9,224 bases of DNA from JBDNFP01 sp041689775 (lineage in GTDB: Bacteria; Bacteroidota; Bacteroidia; Cytophagales; Spirosomataceae): positions 1 to 9,224 of the forward strand of contig JBDNFP010000449.1 in NCBI GenBank assembly GCA_041689775.1. Reading direction: 5' to 3'. Below are positions 1-5,832 of the stretch, in pieces (within the stretch, counting starts at the first letter, position 1; each line of letters opens with the position of its first letter). Made by a program: the position numbers and the translations under genes. The notes beneath the pieces are model-generated. The model was given only the letters and a program-made list of their open reading frames with translations, made no database searches and had not been told where the DNA came from.

Positions 1-128
<128 letters not shown>

Positions 129-278
129 AAATTACTTGATTGGTTTTGACTCGAAAGTCTCTACCTGTTTTTTGTTGTCAATTGACAACGAGTGTTTCAT
201 ACACTCTGGTTTACTTCATCATTTCAAAGAACAAAAAATCCCAATTCTTTCTTTCGCCTCTACCTTTGTTTGCGATTG
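129..278 (-). other. Transcribed leader of the rRNA operon
   Basis: This segment lies between the presumed rRNA transcription start (about 278, from the promoter at 285-317) and the mature 16S end. It holds structure rather than coding potential. There is a perfect 16-base palindrome GTTGTCAATTGACAAC at 174-189. Directly beside it is a perfect 6-bp stem with a 5-base loop at 190-206 (GAGTGT / ACACTC). A boxA-like stretch reads TTGTTCTTTGAAAT on the minus strand at 234-221. Such leaders commonly carry antitermination and pre-rRNA processing signals; assigning those roles here is inference from position. The short open frames that cross this stretch have no recognisable protein content. Confidence 0.6.
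221..234 (-). promoter_or_regulatory. boxA-like antitermination motif in rRNA leader
   Basis: On the minus strand this reads TTGTTCTTTGAAAT, close to the E. coli rRNA boxA core TGCTCTTTAACA, and sits in the leader downstream of the promoter. boxA is bound by NusB/NusE to make rRNA transcription resistant to termination. The match is by eye and the motif is short, so the call is tentative. Confidence 0.4.
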
Positions 279-284
279 GGATTG

Positions 285-317
285 CAAAGGTACGATTTAA
301 ACATTCACTTTTACAAA
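285..317 (-). promoter_or_regulatory. rRNA operon promoter (Bacteroidota -33/-7 type)
   Basis: On the minus strand a TTTG (317-314) is followed after 21 bases by TACCTTTG (292-285), a perfect fit to the TAnnTTTG -7 element used by the primary sigma factor of Bacteroidota. Spacing and order match the published TTTG/TAnnTTTG consensus. It points towards the 16S gene and would start transcription near 278, giving a leader of about 150 bases. A second copy of TACCTTTG lies on the plus strand at 261-268, but with no suitable upstream TTTG, so I do not call a promoter in that direction. Confidence 0.7.
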
Positions 318-387
318 CTCAACTCGAAAAAAGATGGTTTATCAGCAACTTCTTTATTTGAGGAAATTTTTTGCAAAAATTGTACAA

Positions 388-2022
388 TTATGCCTCTCCA
401 AGGAAGGAGTATTTATAGTCAGTGGTGGGTACTAATGTCTCCTTTAGAACACGCGGGGAAACCCAACGGATCAAATTAAGGATTGACCCAGCTTTGTCGT
501 TTGTTCCTGATCTACGCGCACCGCCGAAAGGTTGTTGCCCAACTACTGCACCCGTTGGCTTATCATTGATGTAAAAATTACCCGCAGCATTCACCAAACG
601 CTCAGTGGCTAGTTCTACGGCATAGCGATCCTGGGCGAATATAGATCCTGTTAAGGCATAGTCAGATGTATTGTCTACTAATTCGAGCGTTTCTTCGAAT
701 TTCTCAGGCTCATATACATATATAGTCAATACAGGGCCAAAGATCTCTTCACACAGCGTGGTGTAGTCTGGTGTTTTGGCAAGGAGAACCGTTGGCTCAA
801 TAAAATAGCCTTTACTCTTGTCATAATTTCCTCCGGCTACAACCTCTACCTTGCCTTTATCCTTTTTGGCCTGATCTATGTAAGATGATATTTTATCAAA
901 CGCTTTTTCATCGATTACGGCATTCACAAAGTTTGAGAAGTCTTCTACTCCTCCCATTTTAATTTCTTTGAGGTCAGCAAGCATATATCCTTTTACTTCT
1001 TCCCACAAATTGGAAGGTATGTACGCGCGAGAAGCGGCAGAGCATTTTTGTCCCTGGTATTCAAAGGCCCCTCTTATTAGTGCTGTTGCAAGAGCTTTAG
1101 GCAGCGCTGATGAATGGGCAACAACAAAATCTTTACCGCCTGTTTCTCCCACAATTCGAGGAAACGTTCTGTACTTAGCTATATTCTCTCCAATCGTTTT
1201 CCAGATCGTATTAAATACTTTGGTACTACCTGTAAAGTGTACACCGGCAAAATCACGATGATTGAATACAATATCTCCGGCAATTGGTCCATCAACCAAT
1301 ATCATGTTGATAACCCCATCTGGTACTCCTGCTTCTCTAAATACCTTCATCAGTACGTGAGCAGAATACACTTGATTATAGGATGGTTTCCAAACCACAA
1401 CATTACCCATCATTGCGGGAGCTGCGGGTAGATTTCCGGCAATAGCTGTGAAATTGAATGGCGTTATTGCGAATACAAAACCTTCCATAGGCCGGTATTC
1501 CAATCGGTTCCAAACGCCGGGTGAAGAGCCGGGTTGCTGCTCATACAAGTCGGTCATAAATTTCACATTGAACCGCAGGAAGTCGATAAATTCGCATGCT
1601 GAGTCAATTTCTGCTTGGTAGGCATTCTTTGATTGTCCCAGCATAGTGGCTACATTCAGTTCAGCACGATAGGGACCCGCAATAAGATCGGCAGCTTTTA
1701 AAAATATAGCCGCCCGGTTTTCCCAGTTCATCTTTGCCCATGCTTTACGCGCTTCCAGAGCAGCTTCAATAGCCTTCTTTACATGGGAAGCATCTCCTTC
1801 GTGGAAATATCCCAGAACATGCTGATGATCATGGGGAGGAGATACCTTTTGTTTCTTTTGGGTGTATATTACCTCGCTTCCTATATACTGAGGTATCTCT
1901 ATTTGTTGTGCACGAGCTTGCTCGATTGCCTGTTTCACTTCTTTACGCTCGATGCTTCCCAGAGCATAGCTTTTTACCGGCTCATTAATTGGATCGGGTA
2001 CTTTAAAAACTCCTTTTGACAT
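388..2022 (-). CDS. pruA: L-glutamate gamma-semialdehyde (delta-1-pyrroline-5-carboxylate) dehydrogenase
   Basis: A complete 544-residue aldehyde dehydrogenase that oxidises glutamate semialdehyde, the open form of P5C, to glutamate with NAD+. It is the second step of proline breakdown and acts in the cytosol. The family is shown by the Rossmann-fold segment TPFNFTAIAGNLPAAPAMMG (187-206) with VVWKPS (209-214), the FTGS turn (263-266), the general-base glutamate E293 in VGETGGKDF, and the nucleophile C327 in GQKCSAASR. C-terminal signatures are EEIFGPV (425-431) and PFGGARRSGTNDKAG (498-512). The last of these, with the overall length, fits the P5CDH branch (ALDH4 type) rather than a generic aldehyde dehydrogenase. 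It is a monofunctional enzyme, not the PutA fusion; no proline dehydrogenase gene is visible. It is divergent from thrC across a 141-base gap and its 3' end faces the rRNA promoter with no clear GC-rich terminator between them. The ATG at 2022 starts a family-typical N-terminus. Confidence 0.96.
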   Translation of the reverse strand: MSKGVFKVPDPINEPVKSYALGSIERKEVKQAIEQARAQQIEIPQYIGSEVIYTQKKQKVSPPHDHQHVLGYFHEGDASHVKKAIEAALEARKAWAKMNWENRAAIFLKAADLIAGPYRAELNVATMLGQSKNAYQAEIDSACEFIDFLRFNVKFMTDLYEQQPGSSPGVWNRLEYRPMEGFVFAITPFNFTAIAGNLPAAPAMMGNVVVWKPSYNQVYSAHVLMKVFREAGVPDGVINMILVDGPIAGDIVFNHRDFAGVHFTGSTKVFNTIWKTIGENIAKYRTFPRIVGETGGKDFVVAHSSALPKALATALIRGAFEYQGQKCSAASRAYIPSNLWEEVKGYMLADLKEIKMGGVEDFSNFVNAVIDEKAFDKISSYIDQAKKDKGKVEVVAGGNYDKSKGYFIEPTVLLAKTPDYTTLCEEIFGPVLTIYVYEPEKFEETLELVDNTSDYALTGSIFAQDRYAVELATERLVNAAGNFYINDKPTGAVVGQQPFGGARRSGTNDKAGSILNLIRWVSPRVLKETLVPTTDYKYSFLGEA

Positions 2023-2122
2023 AACTGTTTTTGAGTGTTAGTTGATGATGTTACCAACTGCAAGTTAGATACTTTTCATAAATTTCCTGTGACACTATGA
2101 GGAGCAGGCTGCCAGTTTTGTT

Positions 2123-2130
2123 TAGATTTG
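2123..2130 (+). promoter_or_regulatory. Candidate -7 element of the thrC promoter
   Basis: TAGATTTG at 2123-2130 fits the Bacteroidota -7 consensus TAnnTTTG exactly and points towards thrC. I see no convincing TTTG at the expected distance upstream, so the promoter is incomplete by eye. A start near 2137 would leave a leader of about 27 bases before the ATG at 2164 and would exclude the in-frame TTG at 2128 as the initiation codon. No comparable element for pruA is clear in the 2023-2163 gap. Confidence 0.4.
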
Positions 2131-2163
2131 TGGCTTCAATTCAATTATTTACAATTATTTATC

Positions 2164-3461
2164 ATGTTGTTTTACAGTACTAAAACGAGCGAACTGAAGG
2201 CCTCTTTGGAGGAGGCTATATTTAAAAGTCTTCCCTCCGATAATGGCCTTTACATGCCGGAGTCAATCCCTACTGTTTCAAAAGAGTTTTTGGATTCGAT
2301 TGAGGCCCGTACGTTCAACGAGATTGCCGTCGAAGTGGCATATACACTTTTAGCCGACGATATTTCTCGTGGCGACATGGAAACGATTGTGGCAAATTCT
2401 TTTTCTTTTGAATCGCCAATCCATGAAATTACCCCAGACAATCATGTCCTGGAATTATTTCATGGCCCTTCAATGGCGTTTAAAGATTTTGGCGCGCGTT
2501 TTATGGCGTCGCTGATGTCTTACTTTTTATCAAAGTCCGAAAAGGAAATAAAAATACTAGTAGCGACCTCCGGTGATACGGGAGGAGCAGTTGCTCAGGG
2601 GTTTTATAAGGTACCGGGGATTTCAGTAACGATCCTGTATCCAAGCGGAAAAGTTAGTGATATTCAAGAGAAACAATTGACTACCCTAGGGCACAATATT
2701 ACAGCTCTGGAAATAGATGGTACTTTTGATGATTGTCAGCGACTTGTCAAAGAAGCTTTTTTGGATGCCGATCTAACGGCAAAACATAACCTTGCCTCAG
2801 CCAACTCCATCAATATTTCCCGACTAATTCCTCAGTCTTTTTATTATTTCTCTGCGTACGCACAGGCTAAAAAATATGGTAAGCCGGTCGTATTTTCAAT
2901 ACCAAGTGGAAACTTCGGAAACCTAAGTGCGGGGCTACTTGCCTATCGAATGGGCCTTCCTGTTAGTCATTATATTACCGCTACTAATCGTAATAATGTA
3001 GTACCTCGCTACCTGGAAAGCAGTTTATACGAGCCGACTAGATCAATAGAGACAATCTCGAACGCAATGGATGTTGGTAACCCCAGCAACTTTGTTCGTT
3101 TGATTCGTTTTTTCGGAGACGACTGGGCTCAGGTAAAGGAAATGGTTTGGGTTGCTATTTTGATAATGATCAAACTAAAGCTACCATGCGGGAAGTATTT
3201 GATGAAACTGGTTATGTACTTTGCCCACATACTGCCGTTGCCTACCGTGGATTACAAGAGTACCGCCATGCGAGCAGAAAGGATTTTACGGGAATTTTTC
3301 TGGCTACTGCTCACCCTGCGAAATTCCGGGATCTGGTTGAAGAGACTTTGGAACAGCTAATCTCTGTTCCAGATCGTCTAAAATATCTGCTCACTCTGGA
3401 AAAAAAATCGATTCGCATGAAGGCTGATTTTAATGAATTTAAGTCTTTTTTAATGAAATGA
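2164..3461 (+). CDS. thrC: Threonine synthase, interrupted by a single-base frameshift
   Basis: Threonine synthase, a fold-type II PLP enzyme, converts O-phospho-L-homoserine to L-threonine and phosphate, the last step of threonine synthesis. The start is taken at ATG 2164, giving MLFYSTK; an in-frame TTG at 2128 would add 12 residues unlike the family. Visible motifs are LPSDNGLYMPE (23-33), the Schiff-base lysine K107 in HGPSMAFKDFGARF, the phosphate-binding TSGDTGGAVAQGF (135-147), SIPSGNFGNLSAG (245-257) and GNPSNF (305-310). The first frame is family-like up to about residue 329 (VKEMVW) and then turns to nonsense, running to a stop at 3360. The conserved C-terminus (GCYFDNDQT, DETGYVLCPHTAVAYRGL) continues in the -1 frame from about 3150 to the stop at 3459-3461. 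Adding one G to the GGG at 3149-3151 restores a 432-residue protein, the normal length. Both parts are otherwise intact, so either a sequencing or assembly error or a very recent mutation is likely. No thrA or thrB is adjacent. Confidence 0.9.
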
Positions 3462-3520
3462 CGTTTTTTGTAGCACCTGAGAATTGCGTAAAAAAAACAA
3501 TCCTAAATAAGTTGGTACAC

Positions 3521-3566
3521 AAAAAAAACAGGGGACGACTCATTTGATGAATCGTCCTCTGTTTTT
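3521..3566. terminator. Bidirectional intrinsic terminator between thrC and the TPR gene
   Basis: An 11-bp stem, ACAGGGGACGA (3528-3538) with TCGTCCTCTGT (3552-3562) and one G-T pair, continues after one C/A mismatch with TCAT/ATGA around a TTG loop. It is flanked by eight A (3521-3528) on the left and five T (3562-3566) on the right. It therefore works as a hairpin plus U-run in both directions and closes the two convergent genes. The remaining parts of the 3462-3585 gap hold nothing else I can recognise. Confidence 0.9.
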
Positions 3567-3585
3567 GGTTAGCACTAGTCGAGTT

Positions 3586-5397
3586 TCAATTAATGGTATC
3601 TCCCCGGAGGATTCGAAACCTCTTGCGAGAGTCAGCAACAAAAATACTGCCTGGGTACTTTTCCAGAACCTCCTGATAGAGTTTCATTGCCTCTTCTTTA
3701 TCTTTCAACTTTTCCTCATATAACTTGGCCATTGTATATAACGCGTCGTCACCCAGAATATCATAGTGATATTTTTCTTTGATCATTTGCAGGCAGCCTA
3801 ATGCTTGTTGATTACTATCAAGTTTCATGTAGGTCTTAGCCGTTAGCCATAAAATCTCGTCAGACAAACTATGGTCCTTGTATTGTTGATACAAACTTTT
3901 GAGAGAGTCTATTGCAACTAAAGTTTTATTCTGGAACAGCAACAACTCAACATTGGAGTAGGCTCGCATGGCGGTTTCTGTACTGTCTAGGCCAGTGTTA
4001 TCCATAATGAGCAAACTAAGATCATTGGCATCATTAGCGATTTCACGAGTGGTGGCCCTTTTCAATATATCAAGTACTTCCTTTGATAACTCAAAGTCGC
4101 CTTTGTAATAGTGAAGCTTAGCATTTCGAAGCTTCGCTTCATAACCAAGCATGTCATCCTTTTGAGATTTTTCAACTTGCGAGTAGACCAATGTGGCTTC
4201 CCAAGGCTCCCCTTGTAGTAGGTATATATCACCAAGATCCAGCTTGCATTGATCCACAAAATTTTGCTCATTTTTTCCCACTTCGATTGCCTTATTCAGG
4301 ATTTCGATTGCTTTTTCTTTCTCATCCAGATAAAATGCATTCAAGATGGCCATGTTTCGTAATGCCTCCAGAGTACGCACGTTCATTCCTAGCTCATTGA
4401 GGAGTTTCTGATATTCTCCTATTAGTTTCTGAACCTCTATCTTATTGACCGGGAATGTGTTTTTTACTTGTTCTTCCCGTGAGCTGATGGCCATACGTCG
4501 GGCAAAAGGGTACAGCTGACCTTGTGGGTATTCCTTAACAAAGTACTCAAACATAGCAGCCGCATTTTCATAATCTTTGTTTTGTAGTGCTAGATTTGCC
4601 AGATCAAATATCCGGGTACCGTTGTATTTAAATCGCTTGTCGAGGGCTCGCTCTTGAATGAAAGCTTTATAAAAATCTTTGCGCTGCACTTGATACCACA
4701 CCAGGAGCTCATTGTAAAAAGCCTCGTTGGGGTTCTTCTGAATTTTGTCGTACAGGACTTTTTCTAACAGTGCTTGTTCCTTTTCTTCTTTGAGAAAATC
4801 CTGCAGCATATTCTGTACGGTTTCAGTATTCCTAAAAAGAACGCCATAGGAAAGCAGCTCGGCGACCATATTTTCGGGATCACTCAATTCACGGTATACA
4901 CTCGCCATTTCAAGCCTGAAGAGGTTGTCATTCCTGGCTACTATCCGAGCTCGCTGGAGCGTTCGCAGGGCCCATTCTGGCTTCTGTAGCTCTCTGTACT
5001 CCTCTGCCAGATCACGATAGAGGTCTACCCGAGGTCCAAATGCCTCAATTGCCTCCGCATATTTTTTATCCGCTTCATCTATTTTTCCCTGTGCCTGAAT
5101 CAGCGTTCCCCAGTTAATAAAATACCAAGCAGCATTGACACCCTCGCTTTTCGCTTGCTTTTTAAAGAACTTATCGGCTTGATCCCAGTCTTTCATTTTA
5201 ATAAGGCAGCTGGTATAGTTTTTCAGAGCCCTCTTTTCAAAAGATTTTTTTAAGACTTTCTCATAGTAGGCCACAGCTTTCTCGCAATCCTCCTTTTTAA
5301 AATACTCCTCAGCCAACTGCTCATCCGTCTGCGCCTGTACCTGATTAGTACTCATTAAGACTAAGACGATAATTATCCACAATAGAAACACTTTCAT
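3586..5397 (-). CDS. Secreted tetratricopeptide-repeat protein of unknown specific role
   Basis: A 603-residue protein with an N-terminal Sec signal peptide: MK, a hydrophobic core (FLLWIIIVLVLM, 4-15) and a likely signal peptidase I site after VQA (20-22). No lipobox cysteine is present. The rest is helical and built of degenerate TPR units. Clear ones are AEEYFKKEDCEKAVAYYEKV near 29-48, the segment near 110-150 (ADKKYAEAIEA, WALRTLQRAR), a middle unit (NYENAAAMFEYFVKEYP-like, read as DYENAAAMFEYFVKEYP), and a C-terminal unit ending in EAMKLYQEVLEKYPGS. TPR proteins act as protein-binding scaffolds, so this is probably a periplasmic or outer-membrane-associated adaptor; that is inference and no enzyme motif is visible. 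It is a single gene, ended by the shared terminator. Its 5' end abuts the putative replication origin, and codons 6-9 of the signal peptide contain a perfect DnaA box on the other strand. Confidence 0.88.
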   Translation of the reverse strand: MKVFLLWIIIVLVLMSTNQVQAQTDEQLAEEYFKKEDCEKAVAYYEKVLKKSFEKRALKNYTSCLIKMKDWDQADKFFKKQAKSEGVNAAWYFINWGTLIQAQGKIDEADKKYAEAIEAFGPRVDLYRDLAEEYRELQKPEWALRTLQRARIVARNDNLFRLEMASVYRELSDPENMVAELLSYGVLFRNTETVQNMLQDFLKEEKEQALLEKVLYDKIQKNPNEAFYNELLVWYQVQRKDFYKAFIQERALDKRFKYNGTRIFDLANLALQNKDYENAAAMFEYFVKEYPQGQLYPFARRMAISSREEQVKNTFPVNKIEVQKLIGEYQKLLNELGMNVRTLEALRNMAILNAFYLDEKEKAIEILNKAIEVGKNEQNFVDQCKLDLGDIYLLQGEPWEATLVYSQVEKSQKDDMLGYEAKLRNAKLHYYKGDFELSKEVLDILKRATTREIANDANDLSLLIMDNTGLDSTETAMRAYSNVELLLFQNKTLVAIDSLKSLYQQYKDHSLSDEILWLTAKTYMKLDSNQQALGCLQMIKEKYHYDILGDDALYTMAKLYEEKLKDKEEAMKLYQEVLEKYPGSIFVADSRKRFRILRGDTIN

Positions 5398-5430
5398 AAA
5401 TAATATAAATATTGAATTTTTATCTATTAT
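5398..5430. other. Candidate DNA unwinding element (AT-rich)
   Basis: These 33 bases contain one G and one C, the most AT-rich run in the gap. It lies between the perfect DnaA box at 5373-5381 and the main box cluster, where an origin would be expected to melt. It also sits directly upstream of the TPR start codon, so an AT-rich 5' leader or promoter is the competing explanation. No TAnnTTTG element was found for that gene here. Confidence 0.45.
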
Positions 5431-5583
5431 CCTTAAGTTAAGGCTGTTGATATGTGTACAAAAACTCTTTCCACTCTAGATCCACTTAAGTATTCTTACC
5501 TAATGTTTACAATCTAGGTATTTATCCACGAATTAGGAATGCTTATAAACAACTAATTACTTGTAATTCAGTAATTCTGTCTT

Positions 5584-5659
5584 TTTTCCACAAACTACAG
5601 TTAACTGTGGATGGATAACTATCTAATCTATTATACACAGTTTCTAAAGTGTATTCACA
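5584..5659. repeat. Left DnaA-box group with inverted pair
   Basis: Four box-like sequences lie in 76 bases: TTTTCCACA (5584-5592), the opposite-strand CCATCCACA (5614-5606), the perfect TTATACACA (5631-5639) and GTATTCACA (5651-5659). Starts fall 22, 25 and 20 bases apart. The first two face each other around a 12-base perfect palindrome ACAGTTAACTGT (5597-5608), and CCACA (5588-5592) can pair with TGTGG (5606-5610). Confidence 0.65.
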
Positions 5660-5716
5660 GCCTCTTAAGTACAGTTTAGCTCGTACGTTACCAACTATTT
5701 GAATTTGGCTTATTTC

Positions 5717-5798
5717 TTCTCCACACTAAATCTTATTTTTCCACATACTTTTCCACACTAATCCTACTACTTTCCACACCTCTATTTTGTTTTCCACA
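5717..5798 (+). repeat. Tandem DnaA-box-like array (five copies)
   Basis: Five direct copies of a nine-base unit end in TCCACA: TTCTCCACA 5717, TTTTCCACA 5737, TTTTCCACA 5749, CTTTCCACA 5770 and TTTTCCACA 5790. Start-to-start distances are 20, 12, 21 and 20 bases, close to one or two helical turns, so bound proteins would lie on the same face. This is the densest part of the putative origin and adjoins the 3' end of the lipoprotein gene. Confidence 0.75.
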
Positions 5799-5832
5799 GG
5801 TTTATAAACATTAAACGTGGTTTTAGTCAAAA

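Larger units (their letters stand above)
5370..5832. other. Putative chromosomal replication origin (oriC)
   Basis: The non-coding gap 5398-5832, plus the first codons of the TPR gene, is dense in DnaA-box sequences. Perfect TTATNCACA matches are at 5373-5381 (TTATCCACA) and 5631-5639 (TTATACACA). TTTTCCACA, which fits the relaxed TTWTNCACA, is at 5584-5592, 5737-5745, 5749-5757 and 5790-5798. One-mismatch forms are TTATCCACG 5522-5530, GTATTCACA 5651-5659, TTCTCCACA 5717-5725 and CTTTCCACA 5770-5778; CCATCCACA lies on the minus strand at 5614-5606. All but the last share one direction. A very AT-rich stretch (5398-5430) is a candidate unwinding element. The gap has no credible ORF. mnmG (gidA), a frequent origin neighbour, is about 2.6 kb away; dnaA is not visible, and in Bacteroidota the origin need not adjoin it. 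Alternatives are a regulatory region under DnaA control or a diverged secondary cluster; I think oriC is clearly more likely. Confidence 0.75.

Noticed and set aside
140..479. Two overlapping plus-strand open frames (73 and 95 codons) across the rRNA leader
   Set aside because: They overlap each other, the rRNA promoter and the pruA end, and their translations resemble no protein family.
2023..2127. A pruA promoter element in the divergent gap
   Set aside because: The best candidate, TAACTTG on the minus strand near 2061-2067, has two differences from TAnnTTTG and no upstream TTTG.
3140..3156. Programmed -1 frameshifting in thrC
   Set aside because: The zero-frame codons GTT TGG GTT do not form a classic X XXY YYZ slippery heptamer, no clear downstream structure was seen, and thrC is not known for recoding.
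3147..3461. A separate small gene starting at TTG 3147
   Set aside because: Its translation is the conserved C-terminus of threonine synthase; it is the second part of the frameshifted thrC.
5758..5773. DnaA-trio-like repeats (3'-GAT-5' on the minus strand opposite CTAATCCTACTAC)
   Set aside because: Suggestive next to DnaA boxes, but the motif is too short and degenerate, and its orientation to a GC-rich spacer and to the boxes cannot be judged by eye.
5398..5832. CRISPR array in the repeat-rich gap
   Set aside because: The repeated unit is nine bases with 3-12 base gaps, far too short for repeats and spacers; it fits DnaA boxes instead.
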